Positions 59,201 through 59,275 of a DNA stretch of 64,000 nt are shown piece by piece. Each line of letters opens with the position of its first letter. Positions within the stretch are counted from its first letter, which is position 1. A program made the position numbers and the translations under genes. Under the pieces are notes generated by a model. That model was not told the origin of the DNA. It did not search any database and saw only the letters and a program-made list of their open reading frames with translations. Origin of the DNA: Anodontia alba (taxonomy: Eukaryota > Mollusca > Bivalvia > Lucinida > Lucinidae); assembly GCA_964016985.1 (NCBI GenBank), contig OZ024833.1, positions 65,891,985-65,955,984 on the forward strand, given 5' to 3'.

Positions 59201-59268
59201 ACGTACACAGCATTTGTACAAATCCCGCCACTTTGTCTCCTATACCATCATTGATTTTAAGTATGTCA
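559..59268 (-). CDS. ABCB1: ABCB1-like P-glycoprotein (multidrug resistance ABC transporter), partial gene, 20 exons
   Basis: Full-type ABC exporter of subfamily B, which in animals pumps hydrophobic compounds out across the plasma membrane using ATP. Twenty exons on the minus strand join in phase to 985 codons without a stop. The order is TM3-TM6, NBD1 (A-loop Tyr, Walker [11 protein letters not shown]-loop VSQEP, signature LSGGE, Walker [10 protein letters not shown]-loop AHRLS), a charged linker, TM7-TM12, and NBD2 through its Walker A (GSSGCGKST) and Q-loop. Both ends are off the window: about 160 N-terminal codons and about 130 C-terminal codons are missing compared with the 1,280-residue human protein. 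Every splice site read is GT-AG. No frameshift or stop was seen, so the gene looks functional. The symbol means ABCB1-type; the exact paralogue (B1, B4 or a lineage-specific copy) cannot be settled without a tree. Confidence 0.93.
791..1071. mobile_element. Family A hairpin MITE
   Basis: About 281 bp with terminal inverted repeats of type CATCACGAAAAC / reverse complement of CATTATGAAAAC. The palindromic core around 905-975 is built on GAACCGCCTCG / CGAGGCGGTTC. One of fourteen family A copies in the window. Starts about 25 bp from the acceptor of the 559-765 exon. Confidence 0.85.
1723..1999. mobile_element. Family A hairpin MITE
   Basis: Opposite orientation to the 791 copy. Begins CATTACGAAAACACGCCTAT and ends ..GTTTTCGTGATG. 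Palindromic core near 1830-1895 is intact. Confidence 0.85.
2150..2405. repeat. Two-unit 120-bp tandem duplication with poly(G) tract
   Basis: The stretch GGCTATTAAATTGGACTATA and the following 100 bases occur twice in a row. Each copy ends in a GT-rich run; the second runs into about 15 G residues at 2386-2400. Confidence 0.75.
2562..2765 (-). mobile_element. SINE body, tRNA head missing
   Basis: Homologous to the body of the SINE at 28690-29000 (TTTTACGGCCCAGTCAACC, then GGGTCATGTCGAGCGCGG and CACATTCTTTCGCCAGAAA). Same orientation. The tRNA-like end is absent, consistent with 5' truncation. Confidence 0.65.
2960..3125. mobile_element. Family C hairpin MITE
   Basis: Palindromic element with an inner pair around AATTGTCTCCATTGGAG and an outer CTTATTTTTCCCAG / CTGGGAAAAATAAG pair, ending ATGTCGTCTGCTG. 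The left TIR is degraded. Other copies: 4600, 5251, 23230, 28247. Confidence 0.65.
3187..3290. mobile_element. Family J hairpin element
   Basis: Inverted repeat of AAAACATATGTTGTTGCTAC around a core GTGCCTTGGCGAGGTGC. The core belongs to the same palindrome type as families A and B. Confidence 0.6.
3380..4500 (+). repeat. Tandem array, about 150-bp units, ACGGACGG end
   Basis: Seven or so units marked by GGGCCATAACTCC and GGTGGATTTTACCCTAAATC. It ends in a run of GGACGGACGGGACGGACG at 4436-4475, then TGATACTATATGCCCCC. The structure fits a tandem-repeat-cored non-autonomous element. Confidence 0.8.
4600..4722. mobile_element. Family C MITE, decayed
   Basis: TTCAGCAGACAACA at the left and TATCGTCTGCTGAA at the right form the TIRs. 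The inner palindrome is shortened. Confidence 0.65.
4752..4875. mobile_element. Family J hairpin element
   Basis: AAAACATATATTGTACTCGT and GAGTACCAACAACATATGTT form the arms around an AGTGCCTCTGTGAGGCGCTT core. Confidence 0.6.
4887..5160. mobile_element. Family A hairpin MITE
   Basis: TIRs ATTACGAAAACACGCCTAT and the complement of CATCACGAAAACTTGC. The core near 4980-5060 has the GAACCGCCTC palindrome. Confidence 0.83.
5251..5403. mobile_element. Family C hairpin MITE, best copy
   Basis: TIRs TTCAGCAGACGACA and TGTCGTCTGCTGAA, with a near-perfect inner palindrome (GACATTTCATGCAAATTGTG ... mirrored). About 153 bp. Lies 35 nt inside the intron from the donor of the 5439-5636 exon. Confidence 0.8.
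5439..5636 (-). CDS. ABCB1: ABCB1-like exon: NBD2 A-loop and Walker A
   Basis: 198 nt, phase 0 to 0, 66 codons. It contains the A-loop Tyr ([10 protein letters not shown]) that stacks on adenine, and Walker [10 protein letters not shown] followed by [10 protein letters not shown]. In NBD1 the same stretch is split over two exons (42785-42895 and 40563-40688), so intron positions differ between the two halves. Donor GTATAT follows GEV; acceptor TTCTTCAG precedes GGAGAAGTC. A hairpin MITE begins about 35 nt into the downstream intron. Confidence 0.93.
5700..6331. other. Intron, mostly unrecognised; family D fragment at 6050-6170
   Basis: No coding exon seen. The part at 6050-6170 matches the right half of family D (GATCAGACTGCGC, then GCGCAGGCTGATCTGAAT, and ACGTTTTCTGACGTTACGGC). 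Confidence 0.5.
6332..8160 (+). mobile_element. Helitron-like, tandem-repeat-cored element
   Basis: Starts ACGAGGACCATGATGGTCG and ATCGCTCACCTGAGC. It continues as ten or more degenerate units of about 150 bp (marker GGCCATCTTGTTCAGC; GGCCTAAGAGGAGATGTC). It ends GTGATCACAACAGCTCACC and a short hairpin before CAGGTGAGG. Subterminal inverted repeats GCTCACCTGA / TCAGGTGAG suggest a non-autonomous Helitron/Helentron-type element; assignment is inference. Confidence 0.7.
6874..7117. mobile_element. Hairpin MITE with perfect 40-nt arms, nested in the Helitron-like array
   Basis: TIRs GGGCCCAGTTGTTCAAAGC and its complement, with a second imperfect pair around CTAACGACG. At the centre, bases 6950-6989 and 6991-7030 are exact reverse complements with one base between. 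It interrupts one unit of the 6332-8160 array, so it is younger than that array. Confidence 0.85.
8213..8375 (-). CDS. ABCB1: ABCB1-like exon: TM12 and lead-in to NBD2
   Basis: 163 nt. The first base completes a Lys codon split with the previous exon, followed by 54 codons from [14 protein letters not shown] to LKPEQ. The [11 protein letters not shown] stretch is the conserved TM12 of ABCB full transporters. The rest ([17 protein letters not shown], then DSEPKID) is the connector into NBD2. Donor GTATAG is at 8212. A Helitron-like element ends only about 50 nt downstream in the intron. Confidence 0.92.
8380..10075. other. Intron with repeat fragments
   Basis: No exon seen. 8885-8965 resembles (plus strand AGGCCTGAGAGACTGTTGTG, then AATTAAAG-type text) the 3' end of the retroelement-like frame at 31276-31707. 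9190-9260 has a short internal repeat of TTTGGAATGGAACAC. 9460-9900 holds two copies of repeat G (marker GGTGTTAGTGT .. CGTCTCACCGTACATCATTA), also seen at 45340 and 50880. Confidence 0.5.
10076..10317 (-). CDS. ABCB1: ABCB1-like exon: ICL4 and TM11
   Basis: 242 nt: 80 codons from [19 protein letters not shown] to EYVDVF plus two bases (AA) that complete Lys in the next exon. [13 protein letters not shown] is the coupling-helix region of the fourth intracellular loop that contacts the NBDs. [19 protein letters not shown] is TM11. Acceptor TTTTACAG and donor GTAAGT are both strong. A (GT)n microsatellite lies about 450 nt upstream in the preceding intron. Confidence 0.93.
10380..10520. repeat. 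Dispersed repeat (K-related end segment)
   Basis: Shares ACCAAAAGAAGGAGAGAT and AATAATGA.AAAACAAATGC with 18795-18936. It ends in AACCGCCTTAGAGCGGTC, the same block found in the long family K copies at 30960 and 53699/53885. Confidence 0.5.
10774..10829. repeat. (GT)n microsatellite
   Basis: About 28 uninterrupted GT units, in the intron upstream of the 10076-10317 exon. Confidence 0.97.
11044..11374. mobile_element. pogo/Tc1-like MITE (family E), TA target site
   Basis: TIRs CAGTTGACTCTCGTTATCTC and CAGTCGACTCTCGTTATCTC, flanked by TA on both sides. The centre is a palindrome of GAGGAGAAATTGCTCC. About 331 bp. Ends and TA duplication fit the Tc1/mariner-pogo group. Confidence 0.85.
11559..11759 (+). 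mobile_element. Family K repeat, truncated copy
   Basis: Begins at the constant edge AAAAAAGGTAAGAG and breaks off after ACAAAATG. The plus frame is very basic ([14 protein letters not shown]). Plus orientation is defined by this basic frame. Confidence 0.75.
11938..15415 (+). mobile_element. Helitron-like element with about nineteen 165-bp units
   Basis: Starts ACAAGAGGACCATGATGGTC, then TATCGCTCACCTGA. It carries about nineteen tandem units of roughly 165 bp (marker GCCATGTTTTTTGACGAATC; GATTTTTAAAGTTTTCTATA). It then has a GGACGGACGACGACG run at 15323-15362 and closes GTGATCACAATAGCTCACC with a hairpin in GAGCCTTTGGCTCAGGTGAG. Units near the right are the most alike. Long open frames here are by-products of the repeat, not genes. 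Confidence 0.82.
15645..15848 (-). CDS. ABCB1: ABCB1-like exon: TM9 and TM10
   Basis: 204 nt, phase 0 to 0, 68 codons from [14 protein letters not shown] to EALESAGK. Two hydrophobic spans are joined by the family-typical FGWKLTL turn ([16 protein letters not shown]), corresponding to TM9 and TM10. Acceptor TTTCTAG and donor GTACAG flank it. The reading frame continues directly from the 17679-17762 exon. Confidence 0.93.
15860..17670. other. Intron, no recognised feature
   Basis: AT-rich intron sequence on both strands without exon-like conservation. 17050-17230 has weak similarity to family D inner blocks. Confidence 0.5.
17679..17762 (-). CDS. ABCB1: ABCB1-like exon: ICL3, SWFD motif
   Basis: 84 nt, 28 codons ([20 protein letters not shown] then TDAAYVHN). 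This is the intracellular loop found in all ABCB exporters as SWFD...GALTTRL, which couples TMD2 to the NBDs. Two GT donors are possible nine bases apart. The one giving AYVHN at 17679 aligns without a gap to the family and is preferred. It is too short to show as a long open frame. Confidence 0.9.
18115..18240. mobile_element. Family J hairpin element, core lost, with short duplication
   Basis: The arm GGTATCTAGATAATGG..CATACGTTGTGG is present twice in direct order, then the complementary arm CACAACATATGCTTTCATGG. The GAGGCG core is missing. Confidence 0.6.
18570..18637. mobile_element. Family H foldback element
   Basis: Near-perfect palindrome GCAAACAGTGCAGACCCAGA ... mirrored, with CAGACGCCGC / GCGGCGTCTG at the centre. 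Family H is also at 26391, 27335, 38652, 52730, 53225 and 62363. Confidence 0.85.
18937..19178. mobile_element. Family A hairpin MITE, core partly deleted
   Basis: TIRs TCACGAAAACATACCTAT and complement of CATTACGAAAACACGCC. The left arm of the palindrome is shortened to GTGAGGCGGTC. Confidence 0.8.
20157..20196. repeat. (AG)n microsatellite
   Basis: About 20 AG units immediately after the LINE stop codon, within its 3' UTR. Confidence 0.95.
20434..21018 (-). pseudogene. LINE ORF2 C-terminal fragment, frameshifted
   Basis: 194 codons of RT-downstream sequence. After LFSKI a two-base excess puts the frame into TAA; the homologous sequence continues in the next frame through the Cys/His motif to 20201. 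Jockey/CR1-like by pattern only. Confidence 0.75.
21154..21231 (-). CDS. ABCB1: ABCB1-like exon: start of ICL3, FGRAGE motif
   Basis: 78 nt, 26 codons, containing [20 protein letters not shown] then LRQ. The FGxAGExLTxRLR motif is the usual sequence between TM8 and the SWFD loop of P-glycoproteins. Acceptor AAAG precedes ATCTATATG; donor GTGAGA follows CAG. In phase with its neighbours. A family D MITE sits about 60 nt upstream in the intron. Confidence 0.91.
21293..21520. mobile_element. Family D MITE
   Basis: TIR-like ATGAGCTGCAACGTGAGAAA at left and a mirrored GGTATGTTTTTTGACTC at right. Two inner palindromic blocks are around GCGCAAAAGCGCAGGCTGAT. Just upstream of the 21154-21231 exon. 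Confidence 0.7.
21606..21883. mobile_element. Family A hairpin MITE
   Basis: CATCACGAAAATATACCTAT at left, complement of CATTACGAAAATACACC at right; core palindrome near 21715-21785. Confidence 0.84.
22669..22804. mobile_element. Large imperfect foldback, about 60-nt arms
   Basis: Arms GATCAAACATGGTTTTTCAT ... and its near mirror, with CATTAACATTCGCCAGGTCC / GGACCTGGCGAGTGTTAATG inside. The loop is about 10-15 bases near 22735. GATC is at both ends. Confidence 0.8.
22806..23100. mobile_element. Possible MITE with 16-bp TIRs
   Basis: CTATTATTGCATTAAA at the left and the complement CTATTATTGCATAAAA at the right bound about 295 bp. Direct neighbour of the foldback; repeated TTAATGCACGGCT is near the right end. 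Confidence 0.5.
23230..23352. mobile_element. Family C MITE, decayed
   Basis: GCAGGCAACAAATTGATA at left and ATGTCTGATGAAAG at right, with shortened inner arms. About 60 nt from the donor of the 23415-23519 exon. Confidence 0.55.
23415..23519 (-). CDS. ABCB1: ABCB1-like exon: TM8
   Basis: 105 nt, 35 codons from [13 protein letters not shown] to LAISLQ. A short extracellular loop ([11 protein letters not shown]) is followed by a hydrophobic span ([20 protein letters not shown]) matching TM8. Acceptor GTTTTAG and donor GTTGGT. Phase 0 at both ends. Confidence 0.91.
24383..24538 (-). CDS. ABCB1: ABCB1-like exon: end of linker and TM7
   Basis: 156 nt, 52 codons. It starts with a charged linker tail ([20 protein letters not shown]), then the family-typical [19 protein letters not shown] and [14 protein letters not shown], which is TM7 and the start of the second membrane domain. 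Five G residues at the donor place the boundary after ATGGGG with donor GTAAGT. Confidence 0.92.
24687..24762. mobile_element. Family I foldback element
   Basis: GGGGCTACACTTTAAATGAA ... GCTCCTAGAAGAAGGAGC ... mirrored arm. Related hairpins are at 26783-26850 and about 37626-37742. Confidence 0.7.
25650..25985 (-). mobile_element. Family K repeat
   Basis: Minus-strand copy with constant edge at 25985 (AAAAAAGTAAGAG) running to about 25650. The basic frame [20 protein letters not shown] and the antisense hydrophobic frame are both open. Confidence 0.75.
26391..26458. mobile_element. Family H foldback element
   Basis: GCAAACAGTGTAGATCTAGG ... CCTGGATCTACACTG-type mirrored arms with GGCTCATGATGAGCC at the centre. 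Confidence 0.83.
26552..26688 (-). CDS. ABCB1: ABCB1-like exon: cytoplasmic linker between NBD1 and TMD2
   Basis: 137 nt: two bases complete an Asp codon split with the 19-nt microexon, then 45 codons ([20 protein letters not shown]...EEKEGEK). The sequence is highly charged and hydrophilic, as expected for the variable P-glycoprotein linker, which in vertebrates is a phosphorylation site. The link to both neighbours is fixed by phase and splice sites rather than by conservation. A decayed second copy of the first half lies at 27150-27217. Confidence 0.87.
26783..26850. mobile_element. Family I foldback element
   Basis: GGGGGTCTACTCTATAAGGA and TCCTTTAAGAGTATAGACC arms around CTCCCCTAGGACC. 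Confidence 0.65.
27064..27158 (-). mobile_element. tRNA-derived SINE fragment
   Basis: On the minus strand the stretch has an A-box-like TGGCCAGTTGGTTAA and a B-box GTTCAAATCC at tRNA spacing, typical of a tRNA-derived SINE head. It directly follows and truncates the duplicate linker exon. No clear target-site duplication was seen. Confidence 0.6.
27150..27217 (-). pseudogene. Decayed duplicate of the ABCB linker exon
   Basis: About 68 bases closely match the first half of the 26552-26688 linker exon. The same acceptor (ATGTTTCAG) is present, and the translation is [20 protein letters not shown] against [20 protein letters not shown]. The match stops where a tRNA-like SINE begins, and the frame then reaches a stop. 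There is no good donor. It looks like a tandem exon duplication whose 3' half was lost to or displaced by the SINE. Confidence 0.72.
27232..27470. mobile_element. Composite palindromic MITE containing a family H hairpin
   Basis: Outer arms CGTAAAGCGCCAAGA and TGGCGCTTAAAGG, then ATGTCGTCTGCTT / AAGCAGATGACA (family C-like ends). The centre at 27335-27403 is a perfect-looking family H hairpin (AGACTGCTCCTAAAGGAGCA). Confidence 0.7.
28247..28395. mobile_element. Family C hairpin MITE
   Basis: TTCAGCAGACGACAATTTGA at left; degraded right TIR TTTTGTCAGCTCA. Inner AATTTGCATGAAATGTCAAA arm is present. Confidence 0.65.
28432..28642. mobile_element. Family F MITE
   Basis: TIRs AGGCCCCGAAATTTAAAAC and complement of GGCCCCGAGGTTATAAAA, each followed by TTTTTTCATGCTCAACTC-type text. 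A better copy is at 57235-57472. Confidence 0.75.
28690..29000 (-). mobile_element. tRNA-derived SINE
   Basis: Minus strand starts GCCGGTCTTGGTGGCTGAGT with A-box-like TGGCTGAGTTAGATG and B-box GGTTCGATCCC, then a body with CTGGCGAAAGAATGTGCAC and GGTTGACTGGGCCGTAAAAC. The full tRNA-type head is present; the body recurs at 2562-2765. Confidence 0.8.
29622..29640 (-). CDS. ABCB1: ABCB1-like 19-nt linker microexon (probable)
   Basis: Nineteen bases (ACACAGCAGACTGAGGAAG), preceded by acceptor TATGTTTCAG and followed by donor GTAAGA. It encodes TQQTEE plus the first base of Asp. It is exactly what is needed to join the phase-0 end of the 34859-35020 exon to the 26688 exon, which begins two bases into a codon. 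Skipping it would shift the frame. Its first nine bases repeat the last nine of the previous exon. The support is splice-site and phase logic only. Confidence 0.75.
29673..29912. mobile_element. Family D MITE, most complete copy
   Basis: TIRs ATGAGCCGCAACGTCAGAAA and TTCTCACGTTGCGGCTCAT. Two inner palindromic modules are built on GATCAGCCTGCGCATTCGCG. Begins about 33 bp upstream of the 19-nt microexon. Confidence 0.82.
29990..30370. other. Intron without recognised feature
   Basis: No exon-like pattern or repeat of the named families was seen here, apart from a weak family D echo at 30020-30060. Confidence 0.4.
30661..31270 (+). mobile_element. Family K repeat, longest plus copy
   Basis: Starts GCAAAAAAGGCAAGAG, holds a poly(C) tract at 30717-30740 not seen in other copies, the basic frame, AACCACCGCCTTAGAACGGT at about 30960, then CCACCGGGGGGTTTAAAGCA. 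A basic open frame of 106 codons (30884-31204) continues past the point where other copies end. Confidence 0.7.
31276..31707 (-). CDS. Retroelement-associated open frame, C-terminal fragment (tentative)
   Basis: 143 codons with no stop. The pattern ([48 protein letters not shown]) resembles, from memory of the family, a domain at the C-terminus of RT-encoding elements common in bivalves and other invertebrates. No RT catalytic motif lies in the window, so the assignment is weak. Related pieces: 39761-40048 and 8885-8965. A mobile-element remnant rather than a host gene. Confidence 0.4.
   Translation of the reverse strand: MRYYGASSNLNDFNYRNKALTAKLLRQGYLYFKLCKAFSKFYRRHSALLEKYSVSLKTLLQQGKSEPEFYGDLVYRFRKIVGKYNFSGQFRKLIYRYKGIGYSLDIIRQIACLVVKPVIVDGYASLFNCTTAVQASDSMTASS
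33026..33307. mobile_element. Family A hairpin MITE
   Basis: CATTACGAAAACATGCCAAT at left and complement of CATCACAAAAACATGCC at right; core palindrome near 33135-33205 with GAACCGCCTCGGCGAG. Confidence 0.84.
33690..33835. mobile_element. Family J hairpin element
   Basis: Inverted pair of CACATAATATTTTCTTATTT / AAATAAGAAAATATTATGTG followed by ACAAATCCATATGTTGTGG and GTACTCATTAGAGGCACC. One arm is duplicated. Confidence 0.55.
33840..34487. other. Intron without recognised feature
   Basis: AT-rich. GACGTCATAATTGCTAGGCG and neighbouring ACGT-containing motifs around 34010-34080 are noted but not interpretable. No exon. Confidence 0.4.
34488..34765 (+). mobile_element. Family K repeat
   Basis: Starts GCGCAAAAAAAAGGTAAGAG and ends near ACTAACACCTTA. 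Basic frame [20 protein letters not shown]. Confidence 0.74.
34859..35020 (-). CDS. ABCB1: ABCB1-like exon: NBD1 H-loop and C-terminal end
   Basis: 162 nt, 54 codons from [15 protein letters not shown] to [16 protein letters not shown] is the H-loop/switch region whose His contacts the ATP gamma-phosphate. [20 protein letters not shown] and EGIYNTLV are the conserved NBD tail. Acceptor CTAAG precedes GCTAGC; donor GTATAT follows CAG. Phase 0 at both ends. Confidence 0.93.
35052..36650 (+). repeat. Family D fragment followed by tandem array of about 295-bp units
   Basis: 35052-35135 is the left third of family D. From about 35150 there are about five units with markers CATGCGACACTCCTACTTGA, TCTCTCTTGCACG..ACACACC and CTACTGGTCCTTA. 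It ends with CTACGGACGGACTGATGCC at 36600-36618 and CCCGAACCTATCGATCGGG. It abuts the NBD1 signature exon. Confidence 0.75.
36686..36856 (-). CDS. ABCB1: ABCB1-like exon: NBD1 signature, Walker B, D-loop
   Basis: 171 nt, 57 codons from [10 protein letters not shown] to VQDALEK. The ABC signature reads [15 protein letters not shown], with Glu where LSGGQ is usual. Walker B is ILLLDEAT with the catalytic Glu intact, followed by the D-loop SALD. Acceptor TTTCAG and donor GTATTT. A tandem-repeat array with an ACGGACGGAC end abuts the donor side within about 40-90 nt. Confidence 0.93.
36870..37900. other. Intron; family I-like hairpin at about 37626-37742
   Basis: AGGGCTACTCTTAAAG at 37626 and CTTTAAGAGTAGCCCCT near 37735 form arms around a GACGGAGCAAATTC region. 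Otherwise nothing recognised. Confidence 0.5.
37913..38116 (-). CDS. ABCB1: ABCB1-like exon: NBD1 Q-loop
   Basis: 204 nt, 68 codons from [16 protein letters not shown] to DFIMELPE. Contains the Q-loop [11 protein letters not shown] and [15 protein letters not shown]. Acceptor TTGCAG precedes ATACGT; donor GTATGT follows CCAGAA. It matches in size and position the NBD2 exon at 559-765, as expected for the internally duplicated gene. Confidence 0.93.
38652..38723. mobile_element. Family H foldback element
   Basis: GCAAATAGTGACGACCCTGA ... with CAGACGCCGCACTAATTCTG at the centre and mirrored right arm. Partial relatives follow at 38755-38810 and 39050-39095. Confidence 0.75.
39100..39760. other. 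Intron without recognised feature
   Basis: An open frame at 39068-39451 has no family-like pattern and overlaps hairpin remnants. No exon supported. Confidence 0.4.
39761..40048 (-). pseudogene. Retroelement-like fragment interrupted by family J hairpin
   Basis: The minus frame has [20 protein letters not shown] and [10 protein letters not shown], resembling the C-terminal part of the 31276-31707 frame. A family J hairpin at about 39965-40080 interrupts it. About 50 bp (ATTACGACGATTAAATCCCT type) recurs beyond at 40125-40175. Confidence 0.4.
40177..40441. mobile_element. Family A hairpin MITE
   Basis: CATTACGAAAACATGCCTAT to ..GCATGTTTTCGTGATG. The core is shortened on one side (CCTCGTCGAGACGGTTC). 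Less than 130 bp from the donor of the NBD1 Walker A exon. Confidence 0.82.
40563..40688 (-). CDS. ABCB1: ABCB1-like exon: NBD1 Walker A
   Basis: 126 nt, 42 codons from [14 protein letters not shown] to RFYDAESGE. Walker A is GPSGCGKST, the phosphate-binding loop of NBD1. Acceptor TTCAG precedes GTTTTAAATGG; donor GTATGT follows GGAGAG. Phase 0 both ends. Confidence 0.93.
40750..41680. other. Intron without recognised feature
   Basis: Contains CACTTCCGTAAAAGGGG-type and ATGACGTCATAAACTC motifs of unknown meaning. No exon. Confidence 0.4.
41683..41840 (+). mobile_element. tRNA-derived SINE
   Basis: A-box-like TGGCACAGTGGTAAAAGG and B-box GGTTCGACCC at tRNA distance, then CCTTGAGCAAGACATTTTAT and CCACATTGG, a block known from conserved-domain SINEs in invertebrates and fish. 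Confidence 0.7.
41985..42350 (+). mobile_element. tRNA-like SINE head split by an insertion
   Basis: 5' part GGCTCCATAGCGTAGTCGGT and GCGCATCTGACTTCGATCAG (A-box and anticodon-type stem) at 41990-42041. The B-box GTTCGAACCCC resumes at 42298. The 252 bases between are family K. Confidence 0.75.
42042..42293 (+). mobile_element. Family K repeat inserted into tRNA-SINE
   Basis: Constant left edge AAAAGGTAAGAG, variable right edge AAAGCAACAA. GCAA is present on both sides (42038-42041 and 42294-42297) as a probable target-site duplication. Confidence 0.78.
42356..42466. mobile_element. Perfect 43-nt-arm palindrome, GC-rich core
   Basis: 42366-42408 and 42414-42456 are exact reverse complements around a 5-base loop (GGTAG). 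After a 3-base mismatch each side, ATCCCAG / CTGGGAT extends the arms to 42356-42466. The inner arm is GC-rich (GCGGGTCGTTATCGGCCCG) in an AT-rich intron. Confidence 0.9.
42785..42895 (-). CDS. ABCB1: ABCB1-like exon: entry to NBD1 with A-loop
   Basis: 111 nt, 37 codons ([20 protein letters not shown], then [17 protein letters not shown]). IDSFS...G is the linker from TM6 to NBD1. [14 protein letters not shown] holds the A-loop Tyr that stacks on the adenine of ATP. Acceptor CTACAG and donor GTAAGT are clear. Short exon, recognised from the family pattern. Confidence 0.92.
42978..43312. mobile_element. pogo/Tc1-like MITE (family B), TA target site
   Basis: TIRs CAGTAAAACCTCGATGACTC and CAGTACAACCTCAATGGCCC, with TA on both sides. 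The centre (43100-43150) is a palindrome GAATCGCCTCATCGAGGCGA very like the family A core. Confidence 0.87.
43400..45060 (+). repeat. Complex tandem array, 175-200-bp units with internal inverted repeats
   Basis: 43500-43530 has TTATAAGACGGACGGACAGA. From 43630 to 45050 the text TTTGACTGAAATAATGTTTATATCTC / CTGGCTGGTAACTGTGGCTG recurs, with reversed blocks (CATTATTTCAGTCAAACTGA) at 44090 and 44440. Confidence 0.7.
45190..45850. repeat. Family D piece and repeat G, split by a family A MITE
   Basis: 45195-45290 has family D inner blocks. Repeat G runs from about 45340 to 45419 and continues at 45698-45840 after the MITE; homologous sequence is contiguous at 9540-9640. Confidence 0.6.
45420..45697. 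mobile_element. Family A hairpin MITE inserted in repeat G
   Basis: ATCACGAAAACATGCTTATA to ..GCATGTTTTCTTAATG. Core near 45525-45600 intact. Flanks are joined in the uninterrupted repeat G copy. Confidence 0.86.
45887..46000 (-). CDS. ABCB1: ABCB1-like exon: TM6
   Basis: 114 nt, 38 codons. [19 protein letters not shown] is TM6 of the drug-binding cavity lining, followed by [14 protein letters not shown] at the start of the NBD1 connector. Acceptor TTTCAG precedes GTATTTTTTGG; donor GTAAGT follows CTG. A family D MITE begins about 10-20 nt upstream in the intron. Confidence 0.92.
46012..46855. repeat. 428-bp segmental tandem duplication: family D half plus family A MITE, twice
   Basis: 46093-46519 and 46521-46855 have the same order: GCAGAGTCT..GTTGTCA, ATGAAGAAACTTTGCATCCT, family D right half, then a family A MITE (46264-46519; 46700-46855 truncated). 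Offset 428 bases by marker. Confidence 0.75.
46856..48605 (+). repeat. Tandem array, about 165-bp units, ACGGACGGACGG end
   Basis: Units marked by AAGGTCAAGGTCACCAAAAT, GTGCTAGTTTGGTCAAATTC and ATAGTGTGCACACAAAC. The right end is repeated as a module twice (48120-48205 and 48535-48605): ACACGGACG.ACGGACAACG then ATACCCCCC...TTTGC.GGGGTATA. Confidence 0.8.
48606..48692. mobile_element. Family A MITE, terminal third only
   Basis: AATGTATACCCGTGTAAACC to GCATGTTTTGTGATG, lacking the palindrome core. Confidence 0.7.
48780..49300. other. Intron; Helitron-like 3' end and family D fragment
   Basis: 48835-48880 reads GATGACAATAGCTAATCTTG and CCTCAGCTCAGGTGAGCTAA, the 3' end type of the 11938-15415 element. 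49120-49275 has family D inner blocks. Confidence 0.5.
49311..49588. mobile_element. Family A hairpin MITE, near-complete
   Basis: CATCACGAAAACATACCTAT to ..GGCGTGTTCTCGTAATG. The palindrome at 49425-49495 lacks one base in the left arm. A good reference copy for the family. Confidence 0.88.
49845..49965. mobile_element. Family J-like hairpin, divergent core
   Basis: TATGTTTTGGATATTTGTTA / TAACAAATATCCCGAACATA arms around GAACTACATTAGTGAAGTGA. Confidence 0.55.
50309..50486 (-). CDS. ABCB1: ABCB1-like exon: ICL2 end and TM5
   Basis: 178 nt. One base completes Arg, then 59 codons from [20 protein letters not shown] to NYSLGNVLI. The hydrophobic span [20 protein letters not shown] is TM5. The [14 protein letters not shown] loop is the short extracellular turn before TM6. 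Acceptor TTTATAG and donor GTAAGT. Confidence 0.92.
50690..51371. repeat. Tandem duplication, 341-bp period
   Basis: CATATACTGCATATGAGAAA starts at 50690 and again at 51031; each copy ends ACCACTTAAGGCGGCGCTAG, GGGCGTAT. Contains repeat G text (TGTAGCTGGTGTTGTGCCGT). Few differences, so recent. Confidence 0.88.
51400..53690. other. Intron; two family H hairpins, otherwise unrecognised
   Basis: 52730-52797 and 53225-53285 are family H foldbacks (GGATCCAGATCAATTGGCTT ... TTCTTAAGAA; and a weaker copy). 52680-52800 and 53160-53290 share further flanking text (CCAATCAGATT.CTTGATCC). No exon. Confidence 0.55.
53690..54176 (-). mobile_element. Family K repeat, longest minus copy
   Basis: Constant edge at 54176 (CAAAGGTAAGAG on the minus strand). 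Runs through CCGCCTTAGAACGGTC at 53885 and a second CCGCCCTAGAACGGTC at 53699, with CCACCGGGGAGTTTAAAGC between. The antisense hydrophobic frame (53871-54143) is open. Confidence 0.72.
54740..55800 (+). repeat. Tandem array, about 178-bp units, ACGGACGAACGG end
   Basis: Five to six units marked by GCAGGAGGAGTTGCGCTCAC and AGCGAAAAAAGTTGAAAAAA. It ends with GACGAACGGACGAACGGACA at about 55742 and an ACGGACGGG run, then a GCACCTGCGT/ACGCAGGTGC hairpin near 55798-55822. Confidence 0.8.
56211..56539. mobile_element. pogo/Tc1-like MITE (family E)
   Basis: TIR text CGACTCTCGTTACCTCGAAG at left; GAGATAACGAGTGTAGACTG at right. Central GCTCCTTAGGAGC hairpin with TTGTGGAAA / TTTCCACAA arms. Confidence 0.78.
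56865..57203. mobile_element. pogo/Tc1-like MITE (family B)
   Basis: CAGTCGAACTTCAATGGCTC at left after TA; GGGTCACTGAAGTTTTACTG at right. The core is reduced to TGTACTCATTAGAATACACA. Confidence 0.78.
57235..57472. mobile_element. Family F MITE, best copy
   Basis: TIRs of about 37 bp: AGGCCCCGAGGTTATAAAAC and onward to CATGCTCAACTCAGCTGAGC, mirrored at the right end. About 238 bp. Confidence 0.85.
58221..58345 (-). CDS. ABCB1: ABCB1-like exon: ICL2 coupling helix
   Basis: 125 nt: 41 codons ([20 protein letters not shown], then [21 protein letters not shown]) plus two bases of Arg. [25 protein letters not shown] is the near-invariant ICL2 segment of P-glycoproteins that docks on NBD2. Acceptor ATTTAAG and donor GTGAGT. 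Confidence 0.93.
58868..59094. repeat. Left copy of a block duplicated on both sides of an exon, with half a family A MITE
   Basis: GACGGAAAAATAGATT, CTTTCAATCAGTTTTCGCAA, GTCCATGTAGATTTAATTAG and the MITE start CATTACGAAAACACGCCTAT match 59276-59482. The MITE half runs up to the donor of the 59097-59268 exon. Confidence 0.8.
59097..59268 (-). CDS. ABCB1: ABCB1-like exon (first in window): TM3 and TM4
   Basis: 172 nt. The first base completes a codon from an exon off the right side; then come 57 codons starting [20 protein letters not shown] and ending [19 protein letters not shown] is the family motif after the first intracellular loop. [20 protein letters not shown] spans TM3/TM4. Acceptor TTTTTTAG; donor GTAATA. 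The upstream exon with the GWFD motif was not found between 59270 and 64000, so the preceding intron exceeds 4.7 kb. Confidence 0.92.
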
Positions 59269-59275
59269 CTAAAAA